The notes under the pieces: model-generated
Told to the model about the DNA's origin: nothing
The model's input: the letters and a program-made list of their open reading frames with translations, nothing else
Databases searched by the model: none
Position numbers and translations under genes: made by a program
Assembly: GCA_012064385.1 (NCBI GenBank)
Contig: QRDG01001837.1
Span: 62,001 to 126,000, forward strand
Direction of reading: 5' to 3'
DNA: 64,000 bases
Source: Puccinellia tenuiflora
Lineage: Eukaryota > Streptophyta > Magnoliopsida > Poales > Poaceae
Shown here: piece by piece, positions 10,493 through 22,400 of the stretch
Numbering within the stretch: position 1 is the stretch's first letter
How the letters are laid out: each line of letters opens with the position of its first letter

Positions 10493-13403
10493 TCCACAGG
10501 GCCGTTATCGAGAGCTCTCCGTTGATGCCGTGTGTCCGTGGCCGACGTACAGCTCACCGCGGTCGCTGAAGCTACTCCAGGACGCCGAGCTACAGCTCTC
10601 CGGGTTTAGCTGGAAGCTCTCCTCCATTCCCTAGCTCAGGCCAAGTCTGTCTTGCCCACTTCCATCGCCGGCAGGAGCTCCCGCCAAACCGCCATGGTGA
10701 GCACGCTGGTCTCCTCCCGTGTAGCTCTCTCTCTCTCCTGCATATTCCATGCATGCAACGATTGGCATATGGGCCTAAGGCCATTTCTTTTTCTTACTTA
10801 AAAGGTTACCCTTAGACTCAATGGCAGCTAGGCCCTGCTCTCCACTCCAGATTAAAATAAAATCAAATGACAAACACCGTTTTCCTCTAATAAACATGTA
10901 TTCGTGCAATACACTAACTTGTTGGGCTCAACCCAGTACTGTTCACATCCGGCCTAATATGAACAGCACTCCTATTCTTTTTCTATTTCGATTTTCCATG
11001 AATTCAATTATAGACAGAACTTCAAGCCTTCAAATCTCTCAAACGAAATGTGAAAATGACTTGAATCCATTTCATGTAGGTCGGAAATTGTTTTATCTAT
11101 CCAATACCATTGGTCTCATATATTTTAGATTTACATAGATTATCTTATGAATTATTTAGTGTTCTGTAGAATTAATAAACATACATGAATATCTCAAAGT
11201 TTATAGACTCAAATGAACTTAAACCACTTCTGGTGGTTCGCTAGTTCAAATACCTTTCCAATTCAACTTGTCCAATAATTTTGGGTTTAATCTAAACGGT
11301 CAAATAAATTTAAACTTAGAAACAACACTTTAGAAAATCATGTCTGTAGTTAAGAATAAATATCTTGAGTTCTGTGAACTCTAAAATCATCAAACTTGTC
11401 TCTATAACTAGGTATTAAAATTTTATATCATCTCCCACTGGACCCAAATTTTTTTTAGCTTGTAAATAATAAACTAGAACTAAAATATGATAGAAAGTTT
11501 TCTGGACAAAATGAATTGTTTCTATGAATTGGTAAACCCAAGTGTTTTAGATCCAATTTTTCTAGACTTAAGTTAACAAGTACTAGCTATCCCTAAGAGG
11601 TCACATTTTTCTGATCAACAGAGAATAAATCATGATTTAAATCATGTTCTAGCTAATTTCCTGCACTGGAAAATTATACAAAAATAATGATAAATCAAAA
11701 TTGATCAAATTCAATTGTGTTGACTTCTTTAGGTCAGCAGCTATCAGTAGGATTTTAGTTGGTATTTTTGTGATGGTTTAGTGAATATGTGTATTCTTGT
11801 TCACGACGTTTAGACATTTGCGACTTTGGATTTGGCACCGGAGAGGATTTTTCGAATGAAGAGCAGATTATTATTATATTATTATTATTATTGTTTCTGA
11901 GCAAGAGAAGAAGACCAAGAATTGTCATGCTAGGCAAGCCATCTCTTTGATCATGCCCTTGTTTTCCTAATAATTTAGTATGCATGATTTTACCTATATA
12001 TGTTAAATGCATAAAATGTTTTAAGTGGTGTGTGCCACTAAAACTCCGCTTTTAAAGCACTTTTCAAAATATACACATACTTTTGACACCCTATGTAGAG
12101 ATGTTAGTTTAGCTTTTATCAAACTCTAGGTTGGGAAAAACATTTTTTTACTCAAAACTCGTTTATGAAAATCCTTGGGTGAAATTGTGTTTTACCCAAG
12201 ATGTTGCTAAAATATTTTGTTGTGAAAAATGGAGCTGAAGATGGAGTATGGAGATTTTTATGAAAAGCACATTGTGTCCTAGTACTTACGTCGACCAATC
12301 ATACCCTGTGCGACCACATTACCCCCATATGGGACGGGGCTTAGCTGAGTAGTTTGTTTGTCTTAGTATGGGATGCCTCAATAGCGGAGATGCTCCGTTT
12401 CATGAGGGGCTGGTTCGGTGACGCCCCTGACCTGGGTCCTCCAACATAGTGGGGGATAGAAGGATTGCGTATGCACCGCCAGAAAACACTGAGTCCTCAC
12501 ACCTAGGGCTTCGACGGGAGACCGGAATGGGTGTCGGTGGAATGTTCATAAGGGCAGGTTCCTATAATAGGATGAGCAAGAGAAAGGCTATGGTCGGTTA
12601 CTCAACTTCGCATACACCTTGTATGGTGGGACGTGGCAGACATGGTGAGTTTACCGGATGGTGTGCGTAAAGTGTACAACCTCTGCAGAGTGTAAAACTA
12701 TTCGTATAGCCGAGTCCTCGGTTATGGACAGTTGGGAGGCCGTCCTATGACCTATGTGCAAAGTTTTATGTTTTGAAAAGAAAACGTAGAAGTTTTGTGC
12801 AACCGTACCAAAGGGCCGGTGTGAGGTCGCTGGGAAAGGAAGGACCATGACGGACTATGGTCGACAAGATGAAGTTCTGAGGAGGAACATGTTTTGATTT
12901 TTTAGAAAGTCCAAAAATTCTTTTCTTTCCTTTTTCAACAAAGATATGGAGATATCGTTTTAAAAAACAAAGCTTTTATCAAACAAATTAAACCTAGAGC
13001 CTTCCACCAAATTAGTTATGCATGTATACTTCTTCCATCCCTTTCGGGGTGGCTTGCGAGTGCATTAAATGTACTCATAAGGCTTTGTCCCTGGCTATTT
13101 ACTTGGTCAGACTACGAGGAGCAAAACAAGGAAGAAGACTTCGTTGATGACTATGCGAACTAGGACGTTTTCCTGGTCAGTTGCCTGTAGGTTTTTGGCA
13201 AATGACTTGGGCTCCACGCTACTTGTTGTTCCCACTGCAAGTACGTGTTGAAGCTTATGACTTCAATCAAGTAAGTATATTAAACAGTATATATAGATGT
13301 TCTTTTGATACCAGTTTGATTCTGCTCAGCGACACACTGATCATGGGATCGCTGATGTTGTAGGCACAAGGGTACTTCGGACAGCTAATCCGGGGCCCCG
13401 ACA
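10493..13403 (+). mobile_element. First LTR of element B (5' part missing)
   Basis: No gene is present. The stretch matches 17191-17564 plus 26300-27690 of the second B LTR (for example CTTGTTGGGCTCAACCCAGT at 10918 and 26352). Its 3' part matches the LTRs of E (CACATTACCCCCATATGGG, ATGGGATGCCTCAATAGCGG). It contains a (TTA)n tract at about 11870-11894. It ends CCCCGACA at 13403, followed by a tRNA-Met-type primer site. The 5' part is separated by insertion A and lies outside the window. Confidence 0.75.
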
Positions 13404-13406
13404 GAC

Positions 13407-13420
13407 TTGGTATTAGAGCC
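13407..13420 (+). other. Primer binding site of B (tRNA-Met type)
   Basis: TTGGTATTAGAGCC, 3 bp after the LTR end, differs by one base from the TGGTATCAGAGC that matches the 3' end of initiator tRNA-Met. Confidence 0.7.
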
Positions 13421-13483
13421 GTCCTGACCGTAAGAAACCCTAGTTAGCATGGACATAAGTTAGGAAATAATATTTTGGTAAAC

Positions 13484-14424
13484 TGTTGTGTGTTGGATCA
13501 GGGACACCGGGAGTAAAGGATACCCCCTTTTAGGTTTGGTATGGGGCGTGAAGGAGGCTGAGAAATGTCTTCCGCTGGGAGGACTTCATCTACGCCTTAG
13601 ATCTACGTACTAGCAAGCAACGCAGAGACACAAGAGTTTAGCCAGGTTCGGGCCGCCCGGAGGCTAACAACCCTACTCCTGCATGTCTGGATTGAGTGGT
13701 ATATCATGGTGTAGCTTTACAGGGGTGGTTGCGGGTGCCAACCCGGGAGGTGTCAGCTAGAGGTTGAAGACGAGTAGATCCTGACCCGGAGGAGATCACC
13801 TCTCTCCTATGCTACTATTCGTCTTGTGCGCTACCTAGCCTAGCTTCCAACTCTCTACAAAATCCGTCCTTCCATCTTTCCCCCCTCTCCTCAGGTGCCT
13901 TGGTCCTCCTTTTATAGGCTAAGGGGATCCCACAGGTGCACCTTTGGGGGCGGAGGGGTTTTGGCGGGAAAACCCCTCCGGGTTCTTCTTAGAGGTGACG
14001 TGGCTTCTTCTCGTCCAAGTATTCTTCTGAGGGGGTTAGGTGCCGTCGCCCAGCTTTTGCAGGGCGGACGGACAGAGGCTGACACCTTTTCCCATCTTGT
14101 CCCCCCACGACGCCTCCATCTTCTTAGCGCCCAAGTCTTCTAGGAGCTTCCAGCCGGAGCTGGCAAGCCTATCTTCTTCGCGTGTGCGGAGGTTGGATCC
14201 CGGGGATGAGCCTGGCCTCCTGCCGGGCATCGGGGTCCTCGGGACCTCCGCGTCATCTGCCGGGTTGAAGGGGGGCCCAGAAGGTCCCCTGGTCCTTAGC
14301 CATGGTTGCCGATGCCGTGCTTGCCAGTCTTGAACCTTGGCCTTGTTCGCCTTCTTCGTGGGCCCACAGGCGGTGGACCCACTTTGACCGCATCAGGGGA
14401 ACCCCGTGTTCCACTGTTGCGACA
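13484..14424 (-). mobile_element. Solo LTR of family D inserted in B
   Basis: The 941-bp sequence runs from TGTTGTGTGTTGG to GTTGCGACA and matches the 3' LTR of D at 27691-28659 throughout. It is flanked by perfect 5-bp target duplications TAAAC (13479-13483 and 14425-14429), with B sequence resuming on both sides. Minus orientation is taken from D; on that strand a TATA-like CCTATAAAAGG lies at about 13908-13918. A solo LTR is what recombination between two LTRs of one element leaves behind. Confidence 0.88.
13637..13667 (-). other. Conserved LTR hairpin box (solo LTR copy)
   Basis: Here the closing stem is TTAGCC with GGCTAA, versus TTTACC/GGTAAA in F, and the inner stem is CGGGC with GCCCG. 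Both arms have changed together, which suggests that pairing matters. Confidence 0.6.
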
Positions 14425-15915
14425 TAAACCTATTACTACCAAATTTATTTTAAAATGAGTTCTAATCTTCTGATTTCCTAAAAATTGAAAATCTTACCCT
14501 TCCACTTTCAAAAGATTTTCAAAGGCATTTTTTATTATCTTGTCCCCATTGAAAACTATATATATACTTGACGGTATCCACAATTGTGACCTAAGTAACT
14601 AGTATCCAGAAGATGAAGAAGTCCCCGAGATACCCAGAATCTACACAAGCAAGACCTTGACTATGTCAAGAAAGAAAGATGACCTAGTTGTGGTTGCCAC
14701 CTAGGACTTAATCAGAGGGCCGACCTTGTTTCCCCTTGGACTTACAATTTTGCGGTCGCCAGGAACCAAGTTCTTAGTTGCTTGATTTATGTGGATATTA
14801 GGTCATCTCAAGAAGCTACTAGATGAAGATCACCCCCGACTAAGATGTTTATTCCGAAGGCCTCGCATCCGCCAAGTTGAAGCATCAACACTCTCAACTC
14901 TCCCTGCTGAAGACAAATGAAGGCTTCAACAACCATGACCAATTAAGACCCCTAGGATGACTAGGATAAACTCATTGGTTGAGCTAACCCGTCTATTACA
15001 AGTATTGGGCGTCCTTTGGTACTGAGAGTACCATGTGTGGTCTACGATTGTGTGTTGATTTGTTGTTTTTGAGTTGTGTGTTGCTTGCACGCCTTTTGGC
15101 CACACAAAGGAAAAACACTTCTTTTCCTTCACACAAAAATGTTTTGGCCATATCGGCCTTAAATTAAACCCTCATATAAGGTGTTTTCCCTTTCATCTAC
15201 ACCAATACCAAGATGTGCAAGACAAAGAAGACCCCCGACCACGACCCTAACAATCTTTGGTTCTGCAACGTCATCCTTGAGAAACAGTAGTAACCTTAAT
15301 GCGCCATTTTCGGCAAAGTGCTTCAATTGCGAACCCAAGATTCCGCACTCTATCATGAAACTAAAAGTTTAAACATATCTGAAATAACATGATCCTTACC
15401 TTCTACAACTAACTTGCAAATTAACAAACCAGTCCAGTCAACACTAACCAATTAACCCTAGATTAGAATCTAACCAATGTAACCAAACCCGAGCTCAAAC
15501 TGTCAAGAAGAAGAAGGAACTCGACGACCAAACAAGCGCAAAGAGTATCTCAGAGGATAAATCGATGGCCACTGCCCAATATAGGCCACGCCTAAGAGGC
15601 TAAGACGCACGGAGAATTTTAGGAGTTGCCATCCTCAATGCCGAAGAACTAGAGATGTCTCCATGTAAGATTAGAAGATTACACCTCGACATAGTTTCGT
15701 TCTAGCACAAGAATGATAACAAAAACTTGGTAATTAGGAGTATCAGCGACCTTCTTACCTCAGCTTACATTGGAGGAGACAAACGAGAAAGGTTTCACTA
15801 CTTCGAGGATGACATTTCGCACGGAGTTTCCGCTAATTTGTTAGGACTAACCGAGAACGTGATTCTTGGATCGTCACCAAATAGTTTGCTGGCGACCGAG
15901 AAGAAAGTTTTCGGT

Positions 15916-16004
15916 CATGTCATGGCAGGGTAAATCCTGTAGAATCTCTAACCAAATTAATCTCTAACCCTTGTGACCATGTCATGGCAGGGTAAATCCT
16001 GTAG
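15916..16004 (+). repeat. 27-bp direct repeat at the B internal/LTR2 junction
   Basis: CATGTCATGGCAGGGTAAAT followed by CCTGTAG occurs at 15916-15942 and again at 15978-16004. Homology to the LTRs of E starts at about 15943, so the repeat marks a rearranged LTR border. Confidence 0.8.
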
Positions 16005-17564
16005 TCATTTTCTAACACTCTATTTTGGCCAAACTACAATTTGAAAGTTTTAATTTAACAAAGACCCAAAGACCTAGTTTTGAGGAAATTAAAGAGTGAC
16101 TATTTATAAAATTAAAATTTAGATATAGAACTAGTGAGACAAAATGAGACACCATCTCCTACCTATTTTCAACCATGATATTTTCACAAGGATTTAAAAA
16201 CTCTTATTTTAAATATTCTTTGCAAAGACTACATATAGGAAATATACTAACCCATCTATGTTTCTTGCACCTTCAAGCCTCTTGAAAAAAAATCCTTTTC
16301 TAAGTTGAACACATTTTCAAAACTCCTGCCATGATCATGCTTAAGCATCACCTCTCAACTATATTTAGTGTACATTTATAAATTAAATTTCATTTGCTTG
16401 ATTGACTTGTGTTTGACTTGCTTGGAATGTTGAATCCTTTTGTGATGTTTTGATCTCCTTGACTACTTGTGTGCATGTTTGCTCAATCTTAAAAGGTTGT
16501 GGTTTATGAACACTACTAAATATAAACATCTATCCTTAATATGACCAACTTTGGGATGTGACCAAAAGTAATAAAAAACTATATTCCCTTTAACAATCTA
16601 TTTTCAATATTTCCAAAATGGTTTTTAAAACTATTCCTAGTATCACTAATCTAGTTTGATTTAAATCCAGAAGAAGAAATGAACTAAGCCCTCATTTCCT
16701 ATTTCTGTAAAAGAATTTACAAAATTCCTATTTGCTTATAAAACCCTAATTCCCAATGCTTTCTTTATAAATTCCAAAACCACTTATCTTGAACAAAATA
16801 GTTTGAAATCCATTTCCTAAAATTCAGTAGTGAGGTGAGTATAATTTAACACCTCATTTATTTATTTGCCCAAGAATTTATAAAAGGTTTTTAGCATAAT
16901 ACTTTTTCTCTATTTCCATAAATCCCATAATAGGAATAACTATATTTCATGTATTTCCCTTTTCTCTAAAATTCTAAGAAAATATGTACGACTTGAAAAT
17001 AAGTTTTGTAAACATTTTAGTGTCACAAAACCATCTTGGTCATACTCAAAAATCCATACAAGCATTAGATCAAAAACCTTGTGTGCAATTTTCAAACAAA
17101 TTCAAATCCAACTCAACTCTTTGGTAAGACAGTAAAAAAACCTTGACTTTCTTTTCTCCTTGCACCCGCGGCTCACGCGCGTGCCTTTTCTTCCACAGGG
17201 CCGTTAGCGAGAGCTCTCCATCGACGCCGTGTGTCCGTGGCCGACGTGCAGCTCGCCACGGTCGCTGAAGCCACTCTAGGACGCCGAGATGTATCTCTCC
17301 GGGTTCAGCTCGAAGCTCTCTTCCGTTCCCCACCCCAGGCCAAGTCTGTCTTGCCCTCTTCCATCGCCGGCAGGAGCTCTTGCCAGGCCGCCATAGTCAG
17401 CACGCTATTCTCCTCCCGTGTAGCTCTCTCTCTCCTGCATATTCCATGGAACGATTGGCATATAGGCCTAAGGCCATTTCTTTTTCTTACTTAAAAGGTT
17501 GCCCTTAGACTCAATGGCCGCTGGGCCCTGCTCTCCACTCGAGATTAAAATAAAATGAAATGAC

Positions 17565-18336
17565 TGTTGCGCTAAAAACGCGTCACATGAACACGTCCTC
17601 GTGTACCCACGGAGCCGGGGGAGATACTCCGCAACTCGCCCCGCGGGAGGCCGATTTGTAGCGCGATACGCAAGACAACAGGTCGACGCTTTTTAGAACT
17701 AGACACCCCAGCCCCTTGGAAGGGACCCAGTCAGAGGAAGCCGGTGACGATTGGCTGAGTTAAGAAAGATTTGACCGCTCTCAACTCGGTTGTCGATATT
17801 CGATGAACTCGTGTGAAGTCGCCGAATAACGGAAGCAGTAACAAGGGTTTGAGGGTAAAAAAGTAGGGTTTGTATTGATTGTTGATTGTTTGCTTAATTT
17901 CAATCGGCCGTCACCTCCCACATATATAGTGAGGCGGTTGGACTTCCTGTACAAGCATTGTACTTCTATAAGGATTACAACTCGTGGTACAAGTCGGTTT
18001 CTATTTCTAAATTAAGTAAAAACCTTGGCTGGCTTCATACTGGACCTGGACTCTAAGCATCCTTTTCCGGCATCTTTTGGAAAGTCGCCTTTTGTCCTTC
18101 TGTGTTGACCTCGAACTCCGACTTCTGCTTTGGGTTCTGCAAGCGTTAAGCAACCTCGCGTCCGACTTCTCTGGTGCGGCTTCTGGAATCTTCAGGAAAA
18201 CTCAAATCTGGCCTGTGCCGGGTTCAGGATAAGCCGGGTTGTCTCCTGCCTGGTCATCACTTCAAATCCTCTCCGAGTCACCAATTCTCCCCTGAATGAA
18301 CCCGAATCTGTGACCTACCAAAAACAGGTGCTAACA
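17565..18336 (-). mobile_element. 3' LTR of C
   Basis: 772 bp; on the minus strand it starts TGTTAGCACCTG and ends AGCGCAACA. A TATA-like TATATATG lies at about 17921-17929. It differs from the 5' LTR by substitutions and small indels, including about 25 extra bp near 18020-18060. Confidence 0.88.
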
Positions 18337-18352
18337 CATGCCCCCTGTTTTC
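18337..18352 (-). other. Polypurine tract of C
   Basis: On the minus strand AAAACAGGGGGCATG directly precedes the LTR start TGTTAGCACC. Confidence 0.75.
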
Positions 18353-18467
18353 TAGTAGAGCTTGCATACTATAAAATACTCAACGTAGAAGATATATCTA
18401 AGGGTGATGCTTAAGCTCATCGTCCATAAGCTAAGGACGATATATTTGTATCGGCCATATGTGCAGC

Positions 18468-19820
18468 TCACGCAGTTTGCCACACGCTTGGGTGGAATTT
18501 CTTCAAGTATTTCCCATTGATAGCTCGAGGCAATATGCTGCCCTCCAACGTTTCCACCAGATATGAGTTGCTGGGTATGATCCTTACGACTCGTAACGGC
18601 CCTTCCCAACTTGGTGACCATTTGCCGAATTTCCGGCTCCTAGAGCCAACTGACAATATAACTTTCCAGACCAAGTCGCCGATTTGAAAATCCTTGAGTC
18701 AGACTGTTTTGTTATAAGCTTTTGCCACCCGCAACTTCTCTTCTCAATGTCCTTCAAAGCCTTTATACGTTTGTCAGCTACCTCATCTATATTATCCATC
18801 ATCAAATTGTAATAGTCCTCAGCCGACAAGTCATTTTGCTTAGCGAACCTCAAAGCAGCCAGATTCACTTCTACTAGTAAAATGGCTTCTTGTCCATACA
18901 CCAACACGAAAGGAGTCACCTTGGTCGCACCATGCCTTGAGATTCTATGAGCCCACAATGCCTCAGACAGTACCTCATGCCACCTCCTCGGGTAGTCCTG
19001 TACTTTCTTATTAATCAACTTGATCAGAATTTTATTGCTTAACTCGGCTTGTCCATTGGCTTGAGCATAATATGGAGATGAACTGAGCATCTTGATCCCG
19101 AGTGATTCGGCAAACTGTTTTACCTCCTTAGCCATGAAGGAAGTACCTTGGTCCGTGGTAAGAGTCTGTGGGATACCGAATCGGTGAACAATATGCTCTG
19201 TAATGAATTGAATTACCTCCTTGTGGGTCATATTCCTGAGGGGTACTGCTTCAGACCACTTGGTGAAATAATCAGTAGCAACCAATACAAACCGATGCCC
19301 TTTGGATGAAGCCGGGTTGATCATACCGACAAAATCTAACGCCCATCCTCGAAACGGCCACGGCTTTATTATAGGATTAAGAAATGAAGCCGGCGCTACC
19401 TGAACATCTCCAAACTTCTGGCATGCCTCACACCCTTTATAGTACCTGAACAGTCATTAATCATTGTCGGCCAATAGAATCCGGCTCGTCTGAGCATCCA
19501 CTTCATTTTGTGAGCTGATTGATGTGTCCCACATAGGCCGTCATGTACTTCCCCCATGGCAACCCGGGATTGGTCTCCGTCCAAACACCTTATAAGAAGA
19601 CCATCAGCTGTTCGGCGATACAACTCGTCATCTATCAAAGCATACTTAAAAGCAAGCTGCCGAACAGTTCTATCTATTTTCTGACTTGGATTCCTCAAAT
19701 AATCAACAATAGGTGTTCTCCAATCAGCTGGCCAATTTCCACCAGGTTCCTCCGAAGCCGATTTAGATAAGCCGGCTTCTTTTCTGGCTTCCACATTATT
19801 GATAATAGCTAATGCCAGCT
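18468..19820 (-). pseudogene. Integrase of C, broken
   Basis: Integrase inserts the cDNA into the genome. In order along the minus strand there is a zinc-binding region (H in VHDGLCGTHQSAHK, then FYWPTM; the distal cysteines fall where the frame shifts near 19430). The catalytic core follows with D in VATDYFTKW, D in TTDQGTSF and E in YYAQANGQAE, all three acidic residues kept. A C-terminal module ends GKYLKKFHPSVWQTA before a stop at 18468. At least two frame changes (near 19430 and between 18600 and 18700) disrupt it. Confidence 0.9.
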
Positions 19821-19826
19821 TGTCTG

Positions 19827-20617
19827 CTATGAAAAATATCCCTCTACCGACATGATAGCCTGATGCTTGTTGTGCCAATTCGTTAGCAAGCCAATTGTCC
19901 TGCCTGGACACATGAGATATAGAAAAGTAGTCCAGAGTCGATATGATGTCCAAGCATCTATCAAGGTATGTGTTGAGTGATCCACTGTTACACTGAAAGA
20001 TTTGGCCACTTGCTGGACGATAAGCAGTGAATCACCATATGCCTTAACATGAGTTACCCCTGCGTCCCTCAAAATTTCCAACCCGAATAGAAGAGCTTCA
20101 TATTCGGCTTCATTGTTAGTGCACAAATAATCAAGACGACAAGAGGCCTCAAAGATAGTACCTGGGGCGAAATATAGACAATGTCGACTCCTTGTCCACT
20201 ACTGCAAACTGAGCCGTCAAAATAAAGTTTCCACGGTACAGCCGACACGATATTCAAGTCGGCTTCTTGCTCCAGGTCAATCCGATGTTCGACGATGAAG
20301 TCGGCTACAATCTGGCCTTTCATAGATTTGAGAGGTTCATAGGCCAAATCATATTCAATCAACCCATACGCCCATTTGCCGATTCGTCCACTGAGAATCG
20401 GCCTATGTATCATGTGTTTGATGACATCGGTCTGACTAAGAACTTTACACTCGCCAGATAAAAGATAATGGCGCAATTTGGTGCAAGCAAAATAAAGAGA
20501 TAGGCACAACCTTTCTACGAAACTGTACCTGGACTCGGCATCTAGCAGTCGCCGACTTAGGTATGTGATGACGTACTCCTGTCCTTCGGCTTCTTGAGTT
20601 AAGTCTGCTCCAATCAC
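19827..20617 (-). pseudogene. RNase H region of C, broken
   Basis: The RT-connection and RNase H part of the polyprotein. YVITYLSRRLLDAESRYSFVE is the tether region following RT. WKLYFDGSVCSSGQG and, in another frame, NNEAEYEALLFGLEIL and AYGDSLLIVQQV form the ribonuclease H fold with its D, E and D residues; its usual role is to remove RNA from the RNA-DNA hybrid. The frame changes near 20120 and again near 19960. Confidence 0.88.
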
Positions 20618-20670
20618 CTTTTCCTCGGCAGCAATGTAAAGCCGGAACGGTAGACCACGAGCCGGCTTCC

Positions 20671-21640
20671 TCAGAATGGAGGTTTAGACAAACAGACTTT
20701 TATTCTATCGAATGCCTCTTGATGTCTTGCCCCCCAGGTGAACTCGTCATCATTCTTCAACCGAAGGATCTGTGTGAACACATCAACTTTTCCAGACAAG
20801 TTAGTAATAAACCTTCTCAAATAATTTACCTTGCCTAGGAATTTCTGCATGTCCTTTTTACAAGTCGGCGCCTGCACTTTCTGGATAGCTTCAATCTTTG
20901 CTGGGTCGATTTCTATGCCGGCTTCATGTATGATAAAGCCAAGGAACTTCCCAGCCGACACACCAAAGGCACACTTCAAAGGATTCATCTTGAGCCCGTA
21001 CTTCCTCATTCTCTCAAACGCAAGTCATAAGTCGCCTAAATGATTTAACTCGCCGTCCGACTTGACAACTACGTCATCAATGTACACCTCCAGTACGACT
21101 CCAAGAAGATCATGGAATATTAAGTTCATCGCTCTCTGATATGTGGCACCAGCATTCTTCAACCCAAAGGTCATTACTGTCCACTCGAATAAACCAACGA
21201 ACCCGGGGCAGCGAAACGCTGTCTTAGCCGAGTCCTCTTCGGCCATGAATATTTGATTGTACCCCGCGTTTCTGTCTAGAAAGCTGATGACTCGGTGTTC
21301 TGAAGAATCATTGATAAGCAAGTCAGCTATTGGCATAGGACACTCATCTTTGGGCGTAGCTTGATTTAGATCTCTGAAATCTATACATTCCCTAATTTTG
21401 CCGGATCCTTTCTTCTCTACTGGCACAATGTTAGAGATCCAATTGGCATATTTGCAAGGCCGGATGAAGTTAGCTTTCAGAAGCCGGCCAATCTATTCTT
21501 TGATCCGGTCATATATTGCCGGGTTGAATTCGCGAGCTGGCTGCTTATATGGTCTGAAGCCGGCTTTTATCGGTAACCGATGCTCGACGAGCTCTCGGCT
21601 TAACCCGGGCATCTCGTGGTACTCCCAAGCATAGCAGTCC
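20671..21640 (-). pseudogene. Reverse transcriptase of C, broken
   Basis: The polymerase palm is easily read: IRECIDFRDLNQATPKDE, VISFLDRNAGYNQI (first catalytic Asp), FGLKNAGATYQRAM and the YIDDVVVKS box holding the other two Asp. The C-terminal part includes MNPLKCAFGVSAGKFLGF. Faults: a TAA near 21500 in the N-terminal part and a TGA at 21025-21027 where an arginine CGA is expected (a C-to-T change). Key residues are otherwise intact. Confidence 0.93.
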
Positions 21641-21953
21641 ATGTATATCTTTACTAGCGCGATTAACTCGGATTTTTAATCGGCTTCTAGATTCCTGCTT
21701 ACAAACGTCGGCCTGGGAATAGTGCCATCCCCAATATCTACTTCCTCGAGCGGGTCGGCCGACGTAAAGCCTTGTCCCAACTTATCCATGTCGTCTGGTT
21801 CTTCAATTGCCTCACACATATCGTTCCTCTCTGCCCGATACTTGTCCAGACGCTTTTGCAACCACTCATCGTTGGGATCCATTTATTTGAGTCGCAGCCG
21901 ATTACCACCAATCGTCTTTAGAGATACTGGCACGAATCCGTCCCTGATTGCAC

Positions 21954-22400
21954 TCAGAAAATCGAACCCGGATAGATCACGCCCCGAAAGACATGTAGCA
22001 TTGAGTGTTGCCAATCAACAATGGACTTGGCTAAAGCAATACATGCCGAGTTGTCAGCTTGAATGACCTCAATCTCATCGTCGATCCATTGTACAAATTG
22101 CTGGTGCATGGTGGACGGCACACACTGATTTGCATGGAGCCAATCTCGTCCGAGTAACACATTGTAATTTCCTTGCACCTCAGCAACAAAAAATGCAGTA
22201 GCCAAAGTTTTGCTTCCCACTATGAGTTCCAAACTGATGACTCCTTTGGCCTCTATTCCTTCTCCTCCTTCGAACCAGTTCAGTACCATGTTCGTCTTCA
22301 TCAAATCATCATCTTCTAGATGTAACTTTTGAAGACAGAATATGGCATCAAATTTACCACAGCACCTCCATCTACCATCATCTGGGTAACCGGCTTCCCA
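21954..22400 (-). pseudogene. Aspartic protease of C, broken
   Basis: This retropepsin would cut the polyprotein. The catalytic motif is seen as MVDGGAVVNLMPYSVF at about 22340-22385, followed after a frame change by MVLNWFEG and VLLGRDWLHANQCVPST, the typical end of this protease type. The one-base frame change between the active-site loop and the rest disables it. Confidence 0.85.

Larger units (their letters stand above)
13404..15942 (+). mobile_element. Internal region of B, non-coding
   Basis: The internal region has no recognisable gag or pol. It begins with the primer site, is interrupted by a solo LTR (13484-14424), and then resembles the internal region of E (AACTAGTATCCAGAAG at about 14598; AGAATCTACACAAGCAAGACC at 14636 and 49546). 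Short open frames (for example 15727-15933) have no recognised relatives. B is therefore non-autonomous. The boundary to LTR2 is unclear; no polypurine tract or TGTAAC start is visible. Confidence 0.65.

Noticed and set aside
11869..11895. (TTA)n tract as a distinct feature
   Set aside because: A short microsatellite within the B and related LTRs; a copy is at about 27310.
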